A DNA stretch of 64,000 nt from NCBI GenBank assembly GCA_965228625.1, contig OZ245829.1:4278001-4342000 (forward strand). The letters are read 5' to 3'. This DNA is from UBA2767 sp965228625. GTDB taxonomy: Bacteria > Pseudomonadota > Alphaproteobacteria > Rhizobiales > Methyloligellaceae. Each line of letters starts with the position of its first letter. Within the stretch, counting starts at the first letter, position 1. Positions 7,617-17,038 of the stretch are shown here, piece after piece. A program made the translations under genes and the position numbers. A model generated the notes under the pieces. That model saw nothing but the letters and a program-made list of their open reading frames with translations, had not been told where the DNA came from and ran no database searches.

Positions 7617-8197
7617 CAGCTTTGACTGCCTTCCTTTTTCGCGCCGTCATCCCGGTGATGTTCGTTGTGACTGCCACGCGGGGCGGGTGCCTCGTCGTCA
7701 CCGAGCACGTAATCGTCCGGAACGCCTGAGAATTCGACCAGGGTTCCGCCGTGCCGCGTGATGAAATCGTTCGCCGCTTTCTTGTTGCTGAAAGGCACGG
7801 TCTCCTTCATGCCCATGCCGCCGCGCTTGTCGCTGCCGAGCACGAAGTGCGCGTTGCGCGCATCGATCCAGGTTCCCGCTTCGGGGGCGGTCCAGTTCGT
7901 GGCTTTCCCCATGTCGTTGACGTAGATGGCGCGCACGTTCTTGGCCTCGCCGGGAAGTTTCATGAAGGCGAACGCATCGCGGACCGATGAAAACCAGACG
8001 GGGTGTTCCAGACCCGCAATGAAGAGCTGGGCCTTGGGCCCGGGATGGTCCACCACGATCATGCCGCAGTAATGCCCGACCGCATCGCGCGTGATCTCCT
8101 GCGGCGGCGGCAGCTCTGCCGTGGTCTCTTCCAGGCATCCGGTCAGCGCAAACACCAGAGCCGCGCAGACGACGAGTTTCGAAGCGATTGATCTCAT
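7616..8197 (-). CDS. nosL: NosL copper-binding lipoprotein
   Basis: This encodes 193 aa from an ATG with GGAGGG eight bases upstream. NosL is a Cu(I)-binding chaperone that delivers copper to apo-NosZ. A lipoprotein signal (LVFALTGCLEE; lipobox LTGC) anchors it in the outer leaflet of a membrane. The HYCGMIV motif and later methionines (GGMGMKE) are typical NosL copper-ligand regions. The C-terminus has a low-complexity tail (SHNEHHRDDGAKKEG) that could also bind metal. It overlaps nosY (ATGA) and nosX. Confidence 0.93.
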   Translation of the reverse strand: MRSIASKLVVCAALVFALTGCLEETTAELPPPQEITRDAVGHYCGMIVVDHPGPKAQLFIAGLEHPVWFSSVRDAFAFMKLPGEAKNVRAIYVNDMGKATNWTAPEAGTWIDARNAHFVLGSDKRGGMGMKETVPFSNKKAANDFITRHGGTLVEFSGVPDDYVLGDDEAPAPRGSHNEHHRDDGAKKEGSQS

Positions 8198-9015
8198 GGA
8201 TCCCTCCTGCCGAACCGGATGTAGGCCAGTGCGCCGCCGCCAAGCACCCACAGCGCCATTGATGCAAGCGCCACCGCGGGCGGTATCGCGACGGAGGCGC
8301 CGAGCCCTCCGAGCCCGGCGACGGAACCGACGCCGAGCTGGCCCAGATTGAAGATGCGGAAGGCGTCAGCCGGGTTCAGAACCATCAGGCTCGCGAAGGT
8401 CTGTTCCCCGATAAGTTGGCCCGAGTCGGCCAGCAAGATGCCGATGAGCGCAAAGTCGTAGAGAAGCACCATCACCAGCCAGAGGGCCACCGCCATCCCG
8501 GCCGCCGTCGCACGCTCGCGCGCCGTGGCGCTGAGAAGATAGCCGAGCGCGAGGAAGACCGCGGCGAGCAGGATCGAGCTGCCGATGAGAGATACAAGCG
8601 GCCCGATCTCGCCCGCGGCAATGAGCGAATAGGACGCAATGGCCGCGGTTGCCCCGTAGCCGACCACGATTGCAACGGTCAGGATCGCCAGATGGCCGAG
8701 GAACTTGCCAGTGATGATCTGCCACCGGCTGACCGGATAGGACAGGAGAAGGAGCAGCGTCCCGCGCTCCGCCTCGCCGACGATCGCATCATAGGCCAGC
8801 ATCAGCGCGATCAGAGGCACCAGGTAAACGGAGAGGCTGGAGAGGCTCGCGACGATCACCGCGAGGTTCGAGGCCTTGGTCGTGCCGACGGGCGCGGAGC
8901 CGAGCAGGGCTACGGCAAGCGTCAGGCCGGCCAGCAGGACGATGGTGGCCGCGACCCAGCGGTTTCGCATGCCGTCGCGGAACTCCTTCATGGCCAGTGT
9001 CAGTACGACGCTCAT
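8194..9015 (-). CDS. nosY: NosY ABC transporter permease
   Basis: This encodes 273 aa with six predicted membrane helices, the membrane part of the NosDFY machine that assembles the CuZ sulfide site of NosZ. The family-typical start (VVLTLAMKEFRDGMRNRWV) and YDAIVGEAERGTLLLLLSYP are present. The ATG at 9015 overlaps the nosF stop and its own stop overlaps the nosL start. Longer upstream frames are shadows of nosF. Confidence 0.93.
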   Translation of the reverse strand: MSVVLTLAMKEFRDGMRNRWVAATIVLLAGLTLAVALLGSAPVGTTKASNLAVIVASLSSLSVYLVPLIALMLAYDAIVGEAERGTLLLLLSYPVSRWQIITGKFLGHLAILTVAIVVGYGATAAIASYSLIAAGEIGPLVSLIGSSILLAAVFLALGYLLSATARERATAAGMAVALWLVMVLLYDFALIGILLADSGQLIGEQTFASLMVLNPADAFRIFNLGQLGVGSVAGLGGLGASVAIPPAVALASMALWVLGGGALAYIRFGRRDP

Positions 9016-9998
9016 GTTCCGGCTCCCCGGCTTGCGAAGTGCGCGTAAACGTCCTCGAGGCTCGATGAACGGGCCTCCATGTCCGACACGGCAAGCGGCG
9101 ACGACAGGATATCGCGCATCAGGGGGACCTTGTCGGCGGGCGCGCATGCGATTTCCACGCGTCCATCCGGCTGTGAGGTCAGCGTGCCCCTGTCACCGGC
9201 GATCTTGCGCAGGGCGCCCACCTTGTTTGCCGGAAGCCGCACGCGAATGCGGACCGGCAGGCCGCTCTCCTGCTGAAGTGCGTCCAGTGCGCCGATGGCG
9301 GCGATCCGGCCGCCCTGAAGGATGGCGTAACGGTCGGCGCGCGCCTCGATCTCGGTGAGGGCGTGGGAGGAGATGAGAATCGTGACGCCCGCTTCCTTGA
9401 AGTTGCGCAGGATGTCGAAAAAGGTCTGTCGCAGGGCCGCGTCGAGGCCCGTTGTCGGCTCGTCGAGGACGAGAAGGCGCGGTCGCCCGAGCAGCGCCTG
9501 GGCGAGGCCCAGCCGTTGCCGCATGCCTTTCGAGTAGGTGGCGACGCGCCGTGACGCGGCGTCGGCAAGCCCGACCCGTTCCAGGAGTTCCGGACACTGC
9601 GCCGCGGATGCGCCTTTCAGGCGCGCGTAGAATGTCAGAAGCTCCTTGCCGGTCATGGCGTCATGGAAGGACACGTTCTCGGGAAGAAACCCGATGGCCC
9701 CGCGCTGAGAGCGGAAGGCAGGCGCGGTCGACGACACGCCATCGATCTCGAGTGCGCCGCCGTCGGGGCGCACCAGCCCCAGCATCAGCTTGAACAGCGT
9801 GGTCTTGCCGGCGCCGTTCGGCCCGAGCAATGCCAGGCATTCGCCCGGCGCAATGGCGAGGTTGATCTCCTCCAGGACCCTCTGCCGGCCATAGGCCTTC
9901 GACACGCGGTCGAGTTCGACTGCGAAACCCGCATCCGTCACGTCGGGCGCGGCGCGTTTGTTCACGGGTGTCTCCGGCATTCTGCGGTCCGCGGCCAT
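9012..9998 (-). CDS. nosF: NosF ABC transporter ATPase
   Basis: This encodes 328 aa. It is the ATPase of NosDFY, with Walker A GPNGAGKT, a signature-like YSKGMRQRLGLAQAL, Walker B LLVLDEPTTG and the switch His in LISSHALTE. The start at 9998 follows an AGGAG; an in-frame ATG at 10013 inside the nosD end is less likely. A C-terminal regulatory extension of about 90 residues after the nucleotide-binding domain is usual for NosF. Confidence 0.93.
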   Translation of the reverse strand: MAADRRMPETPVNKRAAPDVTDAGFAVELDRVSKAYGRQRVLEEINLAIAPGECLALLGPNGAGKTTLFKLMLGLVRPDGGALEIDGVSSTAPAFRSQRGAIGFLPENVSFHDAMTGKELLTFYARLKGASAAQCPELLERVGLADAASRRVATYSKGMRQRLGLAQALLGRPRLLVLDEPTTGLDAALRQTFFDILRNFKEAGVTILISSHALTEIEARADRYAILQGGRIAAIGALDALQQESGLPVRIRVRLPANKVGALRKIAGDRGTLTSQPDGRVEIACAPADKVPLMRDILSSPLAVSDMEARSSSLEDVYAHFASRGAGT

Positions 9999-9999
9999 C

Positions 10000-11292
10000 T
10001 CACTTCTCCTCATGAGCCTGTAAAGCAGGCGGGCGCATGAGAGGGGCGCTGTCGGTCACACCGCCGGGAAAGAGGGCGGGAAGCGCCGACTGGGCCCAGC
10101 GCAGCATCTGCACCGCGGGACTGGTCAGCAGGAGTTTCGCCGACGGGTGCCGCCAGACGAGCTGATCGACGAGGTCGTTGGGGCGGTAGGGTTGATCCGC
10201 GCGGCCGTCGCCATCGAGGTCGAAGCCGAGATTGTCGCTCCAGTAGTTGCCGCGGCCGTTCTCCGACCATTCGACATAACGGGAGCCCACATATTTGACC
10301 TGCGTCCGGTTGGAGACGATCGCATTGCCGGAGATGACATTGCGTTCCGATCCGGCCGTGAAATGAATGCCGATGCCGCACCCTTCGAAGCGGTTGTCCC
10401 GGAAACTGTTCCTGTTGGCGTTGTAGATGAAAACGCACTTCTCGGCTCCGCCGGTCACGCTGTTGCCGGTGAACTCCGACCGGTTCGCGTAGTTGAGGAG
10501 AATGCCGCGGTCCCGGTCGCCCTCGGAGCGGTTACCGGCAACCCGGATGCGCGAGGAGTACATGATCGCGTAACCGAGGTGGTTGCCGACCGAGACGTTG
10601 CCGCTGACCTCGCTGTCGTTCGTGTACATGTAGTGGACGGCAAAACGGACATTGCGGAAGCGGTTGCCGCGAAATACGTTGCGCTTGCTCGTGGTCACGA
10701 AGATGCCGTCGCGGCCGCCGGAAACGTCATTGTTTTCAATGACCGAGCCCGGCGTGTTCCACAGATGTATGCCGTTGCCGCGCTCGTTGAGGCGCAGATC
10801 CTCGCGGCCATGCACCCGGTTGCCAGAGACGCGTGCATCCTCGGGACCCTTCAGGTAGATCCCGATCAGGTTGCCGGTCAGCGTGTTGTCTTCGACACGG
10901 GCCCGGTCGCCCTTCTTCGTGACGAAGATGCCGCTGTCCTCGGTTTCGAGAAGGCCGCCCGAGTTGCGCACCTCCAGGCCGCGCAATGTCACGTCCGGGG
11001 CATCGACGGTGATGACGCGTCCGTTGCCGTCTCCCTCGACGATCGCGCCGGGTGCGCCTGCGATCTCAACGGGCGTGCTGACGACCACCGGGCCGCGATG
11101 AACGCCCGGGCGCAGGTTGAGACGGTCGCCGGGTGCGGCAAGCGCAAGCGCTTGCGAAAGGTGCGTGCCGCCCGGCTCCACGTCCCAGGTTTTTGCCGCG
11201 CCCGCGCAGGGCAGGGCGACGCTCGCGGCGAGCAGGGCGAGGAGCCCCGCCGCCGCAGAGCGGCCCAATCTGAGCGGACGCAGCGTCTTCAT
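10000..11292 (-). CDS. nosD: NosD periplasmic copper-site maturation protein
   Basis: This encodes 430 aa with a Sec signal peptide (LLALLAASVALPCAGA, cleavage near residue 32). It continues with a right-handed beta-helix built from parallel repeats of the N-x-F/N-x-I kind (ENNDVSGGRDGIFV, RGNRFRNVRFAVHY), the CASH/NosD domain. NosD works with NosFY in making the CuZ cluster of NosZ. It starts directly after the nosZ stop (no gap), so translation is probably coupled. Confidence 0.94.
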   Translation of the reverse strand: MKTLRPLRLGRSAAAGLLALLAASVALPCAGAAKTWDVEPGGTHLSQALALAAPGDRLNLRPGVHRGPVVVSTPVEIAGAPGAIVEGDGNGRVITVDAPDVTLRGLEVRNSGGLLETEDSGIFVTKKGDRARVEDNTLTGNLIGIYLKGPEDARVSGNRVHGREDLRLNERGNGIHLWNTPGSVIENNDVSGGRDGIFVTTSKRNVFRGNRFRNVRFAVHYMYTNDSEVSGNVSVGNHLGYAIMYSSRIRVAGNRSEGDRDRGILLNYANRSEFTGNSVTGGAEKCVFIYNANRNSFRDNRFEGCGIGIHFTAGSERNVISGNAIVSNRTQVKYVGSRYVEWSENGRGNYWSDNLGFDLDGDGRADQPYRPNDLVDQLVWRHPSAKLLLTSPAVQMLRWAQSALPALFPGGVTDSAPLMRPPALQAHEEK

Positions 11293-13233
11293 TTATGCGG
11301 CCCTCGGCTCCACCATCATGCGGCCGCGCATCTCCATGTGCAGGGCGTGGCAGAACCACTGGCAATAGAACCAGTGTACGCCGGGCCTGTCCGCCGTGAA
11401 CGTGACGGACGCCGTGGCCAGCGGGGCAACCTCCATGGCGACGCCGTAATTGGCGAGGCAGAAGCCGTGGGTCAGGTCATCCACGTCGTCCATGTTGGTG
11501 ACGTAGATGGTGACCTCGTCGCCCTGTTTGACAGTGAACTTGTTGAGGCTGAATTTCGGAGCGACCGAGTGCATGTAGACGCGCACCTTGTTGCCGTCGC
11601 GAATGACGTTCTCACCCCAGTCCAGATCGACGCCGTCCTTTTTGGCCTGCTCACGCGCGTCTTCCCAGGTCGGGTCGTCGCGCTCCCACGCCGTTTTCGG
11701 GTTGACGATGTCGGTGCGGACGATGATGCAGTCGTGCGGCTCGGCGAAGGTCGGACCGTCATGGACCACTTTCAGCTTGTCACCGGAGATGTCGATGAGC
11801 TGCTCGTTCTCGGGCTTGAGCGGTCCGACATTGATGAAGCGGTCCTTGGAGAACTTGTTCAACGACACAAGCCACTTGCCGTCGCTCTCCTTGGTCTCGC
11901 CCATGGAAGCGTGGTTGTGGCCCGGCTGGTAGTGGACGTCGACCTTTTCAATGATCGGGTCGACCTTCTTGCCCTGATAAGCCTGCTTCGCCTTGTCGAT
12001 GTCCCACTTCACCATCTGGCTGTCGAGGAACAGGGTGGTGTAGGCATTACCCTTGTCGTCGAACGTCGTATGCAACGGCCCCAGGCCCAGTTCGGGCTCG
12101 GCGACGATGCAGTCGCGCGGCTTGATCTTGTCGGCAAACACGTCCGGCAATTTCGTGACATCGATGACCGAAACGGTCGGCGACAGCTTGCCGTTGATAA
12201 CCACGTGCCGGCCATCCGGCGCGGTATTGCAGCCGTGCGGGCTGTTCGAGATCGGAATGTAACGGGTATATTTCGATCCCTTCTTCCCGTCGACGACCGG
12301 CACACCGCTGATTTCCTCGAAGTCACCATTCTTCACCGCGGCCTCGATGGCCTTGACGTCGAAGACGACCGCCCAGTCCTGTTCGTTGGCCGTCATTTCC
12401 TCGAGCGTGACGCCTTCCTCGCCGTTGTAGCAGGTCGAAAACGCGTACAGGCCCTGGTAGTCGGCGTCGCAATTGTCCAGGTTCCCGTCGACGAGGACCT
12501 GCCAGGCAACCTCCATCTTGTCGCCGTCGATGGCCGTGAAGATCGAGTGATACTTCGACGGATCGTCGAGGATCTTGCCGTCGTTGGGGATCGGAATGCG
12601 ATGCTCGCCGTTGGCAAAGATGTATCCGGTCCTCGGAAACTTCTGCGGCCGCATGCCGTGAATGTCGGCGGCATTGGGAATCTCGATGATCTTGTCGCAT
12701 TTCATGACGTCGCAGCGGACGCGCGCAACGCGCGTGTTCGCCTTGTCGTTCATGAAAAGGTAGCGTCCGTCATAGGTGCCGTCGGTGAACGACATGTGCG
12801 GGTGATGCAAATCCCCATTCATCCACACCCCTCCGTGCGAGGCGAGATACTCCCTGGTTTCCGGCAGGAGACCCTCGGTCAGGATCTTGATGCTCTCATT
12901 GGTCTGGCCCCAGCCGGTGGCGCTGCACCGGTTGAACACCGGGACCCGCATCAGTTCGCGCATCGAGGGGACACCGACAATCCGCAACTCGCCGGTCTGG
13001 CCACTCGACCAGAACCCGTAATACTCATCAAGCTCGCCAGGGCCGACATGGGCCTTGCCCGGTTCCGCGGCCTGCGCCGTGCCGAGCAGGCCGGCCGAGA
13101 GCACGCCGCCGGTCGCGCCGCCGGCGGCGGCAAGCGTGCCGAGCGCGGCAATCTTGGCCGGCGTCTTGAGAACGTCGCGCCGGTTCATCAGCGCTTTCGC
13201 TTTCTTCTCCTTGAGGTGTTTGAGATTGGCCAT
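11293..13233 (-). CDS. nosZ: Nitrous oxide reductase, clade I (Tat-exported)
   Basis: This encodes 646 aa. It reduces N2O to N2 in the periplasm. A twin-arginine signal (MNRRDVLKTPAKIAALG, residues 16-32) marks clade I. CuZ histidines are visible in DLHHPHM, SPHGCN, PLHTTF, PGHNHA and EPHDC. The C-terminal cupredoxin domain holds the CuA site in GVHWFYCQWFCHALHMEM (two Cys, His, Met). The stop abuts nosD. The upstream 26 bp separate it from nosR, so the cluster reads nosR-Z-D-F-Y-L-X from an FNR-box promoter, with possible internal promoters. Confidence 0.97.
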   Translation of the reverse strand: MANLKHLKEKKAKALMNRRDVLKTPAKIAALGTLAAAGGATGGVLSAGLLGTAQAAEPGKAHVGPGELDEYYGFWSSGQTGELRIVGVPSMRELMRVPVFNRCSATGWGQTNESIKILTEGLLPETREYLASHGGVWMNGDLHHPHMSFTDGTYDGRYLFMNDKANTRVARVRCDVMKCDKIIEIPNAADIHGMRPQKFPRTGYIFANGEHRIPIPNDGKILDDPSKYHSIFTAIDGDKMEVAWQVLVDGNLDNCDADYQGLYAFSTCYNGEEGVTLEEMTANEQDWAVVFDVKAIEAAVKNGDFEEISGVPVVDGKKGSKYTRYIPISNSPHGCNTAPDGRHVVINGKLSPTVSVIDVTKLPDVFADKIKPRDCIVAEPELGLGPLHTTFDDKGNAYTTLFLDSQMVKWDIDKAKQAYQGKKVDPIIEKVDVHYQPGHNHASMGETKESDGKWLVSLNKFSKDRFINVGPLKPENEQLIDISGDKLKVVHDGPTFAEPHDCIIVRTDIVNPKTAWERDDPTWEDAREQAKKDGVDLDWGENVIRDGNKVRVYMHSVAPKFSLNKFTVKQGDEVTIYVTNMDDVDDLTHGFCLANYGVAMEVAPLATASVTFTADRPGVHWFYCQWFCHALHMEMRGRMMVEPRAA

Positions 13234-13259
13234 GGGTCAACTCCTTCTCTTGAAAACGT

Positions 13260-15518
13260 TCACGTGGTTGAAGCCTTGGGCGTCCGCACCGGGGTCTTCC
13301 GGCCCCTTGGCGATGACGCCTGGCTGGAGGTGGATGTGCCGCCCGCCAGCGGTGAAAGCGCGCGGCGCTCGGCACGAAGACGCTGTTGAATGACGACCGG
13401 GCAATTGTGCGCGTCGTGATAAACCACCTGGCAGTGCAGGCAGTAGAGACACTCATTCGGGTTGATCTGTCCGGTCGGATGAATGGCCTGAACCATGCAC
13501 TCCGCGGCGCAGCGCTGGCACGGTTTGCCGCATTGCGGGTAGCGCTTGAGCCACTCGAACAGGCGCAGCTTCCCGGGGATGGCGAGCGCCGCACCGAGCG
13601 CACACAGATAGCGGCAGTAGAAGCGTTCGATGAACAGGCCCGCAAACAGAAGCGAACCGGCAAAAAGGACGAACGGCCACTCGCGCTCGAACTTCAGGAT
13701 GATGGCGGTCTTGAACGGTTCGACCTCGGCAAGCTGCTCGGCCAGTGACAGCGAATAGAGGGACACGCCGAACAGCAGCAGGAAGATCACGTATTTGAAG
13801 GCCCAGACGCGCTCGTGCAGCCCCCACGGCACTTCGACCTGAGGGATCCGCACGGCTTTCGCCACCCGGTTCAGGAGTTCCTGAAGCGCGCCGAACGGGC
13901 AAAGCCAGCCGCAGAAGGCTCCGCGGCCCCAGAACATGAGCGAGGCGGCGACGGCGAACCAGAGCGTGAAGATCAGCGGCTCGAGCAGGAAATACTCCCA
14001 GCGGAAATCTGTGATCAGCGAATTGAAGAAGGTCATCACATTGACGACCGAGAGCTGGGCATTGGCGTAGAACCCGATCGCGAACAGCGTGAAGGTGAGA
14101 AATCCCAGCCGCACCCAGTCGGCCAACCGGGCATGGCGGACGAGCCAGTCCTGGAAGAAAAAGATGAGCGTCAGGATTGCCAGCGCGACCGCGAGGATGA
14201 TCACCTCGACGGTCTTTTCGTGCCACAACCGTTTCCAGACCGGTGTCGAGCCCAGCGCCGAGGCGGTGCTCACGCCCGCGCTCGCCCGCACGTCGGGCGC
14301 GGTGGCAGCCGTCTTGTCGGGAATCACCCGCATGAACCTGTCGGGTGTCCGATAGCCCAGATCGAACGTCAGGAATGCCTTGTCGGTCGGACCGGTGGCG
14401 CGGCCGACGAGGAGCTCTATGCGCCACGGCTCCGTCGGATCGAATTCAGCGCCCTTGGGCAGCGTGAACAGCGCGACCTCCTGAAACTCCGGAGCGCCCT
14501 CCGCCGCGACCTGCCGCAGCCGTTTGTAGTCCTTGTCGCGGAAGCGGACCGAGTGATCGCCCTGGATCAACTGGATCCGGTCGAAGATGCCGCCGCGTAC
14601 GAAGCCGGATCCGCGGAATGAATACCGTCCGCGCCCGGCGAGCACGATCGCTTGCTGGTCGGGCGTGAGCGACTTCTTGAGGTTGGCGAACTCGTTCTTG
14701 CCCAGCAGGCTGAGCCCGATCGTGGGAACGGAGACGAGCCCTGCGCTCAAGTGAATGAACACATCATCCGGATTGCCGTCCTCGCGCCTTTGGGCGGCGA
14801 TAGCGTCTCCGGACTGCGCGAAGGCGGTGTTGATGTCGTCGATCGAGATGTTCAGCGTGCGCACCGAGCCGTCGCCGACCAGCTTTGCCCATGCTTCCGC
14901 CGATTGCCCGCTGTCGATGAGTTCACGTTTCGGACCGGCGGACGCGCTCACTTCCGGTTCGAGGCCGCCAAGTCCGAAACGGCGGGCCACCTTGATGGCG
15001 GAGCGCAGAATGCTGTCGTCGATGACCATGATGGTCACGGTCGCGCCGCTGACGATATCGATCTTGTGGTCCTGTGGCGTGCCTTTCGCCAGGGAGACGA
15101 TGTCGCGGCCCGTATAGCCGTCAATGACCTCGGTTATCTTCGATTCCGGAATGCCGATGAGGACGATCGGTTCGTAGTGCTTCACAAGCTGCGCGCCGGT
15201 GATCTTGCCGGCCAGGTCCAGGCCGACGAGCACGTGGATGGGCTTGCCGGAGTAGCCCGTGGCGCCCGCGAAATCGGAGTTCAGGAAAACGTAGCCGGCG
15301 GTCTTTCCATCGATCTCGACCGGAGCAACCGGCGGACTGCCTTCCGGACGTCCTGTCCGTGCGGCGCCGGGAAAAACGCGCTGCAAATCGAGCTTGCCGA
15401 TCAGCCGGTCAAACTGTCCCTGTTGTCCCTGAGCGTGTCCGGTGTGCGATCCCGCGAAGGCGAATGCAAGCGCCAGCGCGACGAAGACAAGCCACCTGGA
15501 AACTGCGTTGTGCTGCAT
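13260..15518 (-). CDS. nosR: NosR flavoprotein/iron-sulfur membrane protein
   Basis: This encodes 752 aa from the ATG at 15518 (AAGG just upstream; an ATG at 15551 is possible). A signal peptide precedes a periplasmic FMN-binding domain whose DIVSGATVT motif holds the threonine flavinylated by NosX. About six membrane helices follow, with CxxxCP pairs on the inner side (FCGWLCPFG, YCRYLCALG) and a polyferredoxin-like end (CGKPCQRCAAEC, CLYCLHCQVVYHD). NosR supplies electrons to and activates NosZ. It is the first gene of the nos operon, with an FNR-type box about 105 bp upstream. Confidence 0.95.
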   Translation of the reverse strand: MQHNAVSRWLVFVALALAFAFAGSHTGHAQGQQGQFDRLIGKLDLQRVFPGAARTGRPEGSPPVAPVEIDGKTAGYVFLNSDFAGATGYSGKPIHVLVGLDLAGKITGAQLVKHYEPIVLIGIPESKITEVIDGYTGRDIVSLAKGTPQDHKIDIVSGATVTIMVIDDSILRSAIKVARRFGLGGLEPEVSASAGPKRELIDSGQSAEAWAKLVGDGSVRTLNISIDDINTAFAQSGDAIAAQRREDGNPDDVFIHLSAGLVSVPTIGLSLLGKNEFANLKKSLTPDQQAIVLAGRGRYSFRGSGFVRGGIFDRIQLIQGDHSVRFRDKDYKRLRQVAAEGAPEFQEVALFTLPKGAEFDPTEPWRIELLVGRATGPTDKAFLTFDLGYRTPDRFMRVIPDKTAATAPDVRASAGVSTASALGSTPVWKRLWHEKTVEVIILAVALAILTLIFFFQDWLVRHARLADWVRLGFLTFTLFAIGFYANAQLSVVNVMTFFNSLITDFRWEYFLLEPLIFTLWFAVAASLMFWGRGAFCGWLCPFGALQELLNRVAKAVRIPQVEVPWGLHERVWAFKYVIFLLLFGVSLYSLSLAEQLAEVEPFKTAIILKFEREWPFVLFAGSLLFAGLFIERFYCRYLCALGAALAIPGKLRLFEWLKRYPQCGKPCQRCAAECMVQAIHPTGQINPNECLYCLHCQVVYHDAHNCPVVIQQRLRAERRALSPLAGGTSTSSQASSPRGRKTPVRTPKASTT

Positions 15519-15621
15519 GGCCTTCTCGCGGCAATGCCGCTTGATGAGCACTCTCTTTCAGGAGTGCGGGGCGCGCAAAAGATCCTGTCATTGATGGTAG
15601 CGCCGCGAGCGCGCCGCAGAA

Positions 15622-15635
15622 TTGACTATGGTTAA
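15622..15635. promoter_or_regulatory. FNR/NNR-type box between nosR and a divergent unknown gene
   Basis: TTGACTATGGTTAA matches the FNR consensus with a 4-base spacer and one mismatch in the right half; its reverse complement has the same TTAAC-N4-GTCAA pattern as the site before napF. It can serve nosR (minus) and the divergent ferritin-like gene (plus). Confidence 0.65.
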
Positions 15636-15687
15636 CCCGGCCGCACGCGAACGATGCGAAGATCGGCTGCATTGCTGCTTCAATCCG

Positions 15688-16596
15688 ATGCCCGTCATGA
15701 CCACGACACGACGCCGTCAATTGATCACCGACCGGGTCGCGTTCGACACGGTGGTGCATGCGATGCGAAGGCGCCTCGTCGAGCTTTACGAGTGCCTCGC
15801 GTCGGAGATGGCAAAGATTGGCGCGCAGGACCTCGAGGACATCTTTCGGACACTCATCGCGGAGGGTGATACGGCGAGTCCGGCACGGGACATTCCCAAT
15901 GCCGACGCGCCGGCCTCTACGGAGGGCAGCAAGATTGACGAACCCGCGCTTGCCGCCGTCTGGAACGCCTATGCGGTCTGGGCATATGCCGTGCGCAACG
16001 AGGTTCAGCTTTTCGAGGACCTGACGTCCCTGAGCATCCCGATCGACAACGAGGATTTGCGGAACGCGCTCGGCGTCGAGGCGCGCGCAAGCCTGGATCG
16101 GGCCGCGCGTTACCGCGTCCGGCGGCGGCTTGCGTTTCACGCGGATCGGCTGGCGAACAGCGTCGCGCAGTTTCCGGATATCAGGCGGATCGACACGTTC
16201 GAGGATTTTGCGCACGTTGCGCTGGCGGTCGAACGGTACTTTCTGGGGCTGTGCCTGCGATTTGAGGATTCTGCAACCGAGCTTGCCCGGGTGATCGGAC
16301 CGACCGGTGAGCTGGTCGGCGGCCTGGAACGTACCGTGAAGCCGACGGAACCGCCGCGGCGTCTGCGAAATGCCCTGAAGCGGCTCGAAAGCGTGTCGTT
16401 CGAGCCAGGCTCGGACGGACCCGTAACCGCGGGCGGCGTGGCGAAGGTCGCCATCGAGGCGGACCGCATCTTCGACTACTACGATCGCGTGTTCGAGACC
16501 TCGCTGGACCTCGAGGTCAGCGCCGCCGCGCAGCAGTTCGCGGCCGACGCCGTCGAGCGGCTGCGCATCCTGAAGGAGCTGCAGACCGCCGCGTAA
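15688..16596 (+). CDS. Uncharacterised helical protein, possibly a degenerate ferritin-like protein
   Basis: This encodes about 302 aa; the start is uncertain because no clear ribosome binding site precedes any of the starts at 15622, 15628, 15688 or 15697. It is nearly all alpha-helix. AVRNEVQLFEDLTSLS followed by LDRAARYRVRRRLAFHADR is laid out like helices 3-4 of rubrerythrin/ferritin-like proteins. Several expected Glu/His ligands look replaced, so a working di-iron centre is doubtful. The C-terminal 110 residues match nothing I know. It shares an FNR-box promoter region with nosR and lies between nos and nap, which suggests a role in anaerobic respiration or its stress. Confidence 0.55.
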   Translation: MPVMTTTRRRQLITDRVAFDTVVHAMRRRLVELYECLASEMAKIGAQDLEDIFRTLIAEGDTASPARDIPNADAPASTEGSKIDEPALAAVWNAYAVWAYAVRNEVQLFEDLTSLSIPIDNEDLRNALGVEARASLDRAARYRVRRRLAFHADRLANSVAQFPDIRRIDTFEDFAHVALAVERYFLGLCLRFEDSATELARVIGPTGELVGGLERTVKPTEPPRRLRNALKRLESVSFEPGSDGPVTAGGVAKVAIEADRIFDYYDRVFETSLDLEVSAAAQQFAADAVERLRILKELQTAA

Positions 16597-16642
16597 CGCC
16601 TGGTTCGCAGGACCGGCCGTTGCGCCGGTCCGGTTGAAGGCC

Positions 16643-16960
16643 TCACGCCTTGCTCAGGACATCCTCGATCCAGGTACGCGCCGCCATGCAACGGGGCAGC
16701 CCGAGGGTCGGAATGGCGAGAATGGCAACCTGGTGAAGCTCGTCCGCCGAACACCCTTCGGCCAGCCCGCGCCGGACATGGGAGTGCACGGCTCCCTCCG
16801 ATGCCCCGCCGATGGCCAGTGCCAGCTTGACCAGACGGCGTGTCTTGGCGTCGAGCGGGCCGGCCTCGGCGACAGCCGCACCGAGCTGCGCGTAGGCCTT
16901 CCAGACATCCTCGTGTTTCTCCATCAGGCTCTCGACGGCCTTGGGGAGTTTCTCCGCCAT
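16643..16960 (-). CDS. Carboxymuconolactone decarboxylase (CMD/AhpD-like) family protein
   Basis: This encodes 105 aa, one CMD domain (about 25-95) with the conserved EGAVHSHVRRGLAEG helix. The usual CxxC peroxidatic pair of AhpD is absent at that place (A and H instead), so AhpD-type disulfide chemistry is unlikely. It is convergent with the ferritin-like gene and divergent from napF. A small oxidative or metabolic enzyme is likely; the substrate is unknown. Confidence 0.85.
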   Translation of the reverse strand: MAEKLPKAVESLMEKHEDVWKAYAQLGAAVAEAGPLDAKTRRLVKLALAIGGASEGAVHSHVRRGLAEGCSADELHQVAILAIPTLGLPRCMAARTWIEDVLSKA

Positions 16961-17024
16961 CTTTCTGGTCCTCCTGCAAATGCGTGTCGAGCGGGGTTCT
17001 TAGCCCAATTGCCGAGCGTCGAGC

Positions 17025-17038
17025 TTAACCGCAGTCAA
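17025..17038. promoter_or_regulatory. FNR/NNR-type box upstream of napF
   Basis: TTAACCGCAGTCAA (TTGAC-N4-GTTAA on the other strand) lies 101 bp before the napF ATG and is likely the anaerobic activator site of the nap operon. It could also affect the divergent CMD gene 65 bp away. Confidence 0.65.

Noticed and set aside
10147..13389. 1080-codon open frame on the plus strand opposite nosD-nosZ
   Set aside because: Antisense shadow of high-GC codon usage; no ribosome binding site, no recognisable domain, and it runs across three real genes.
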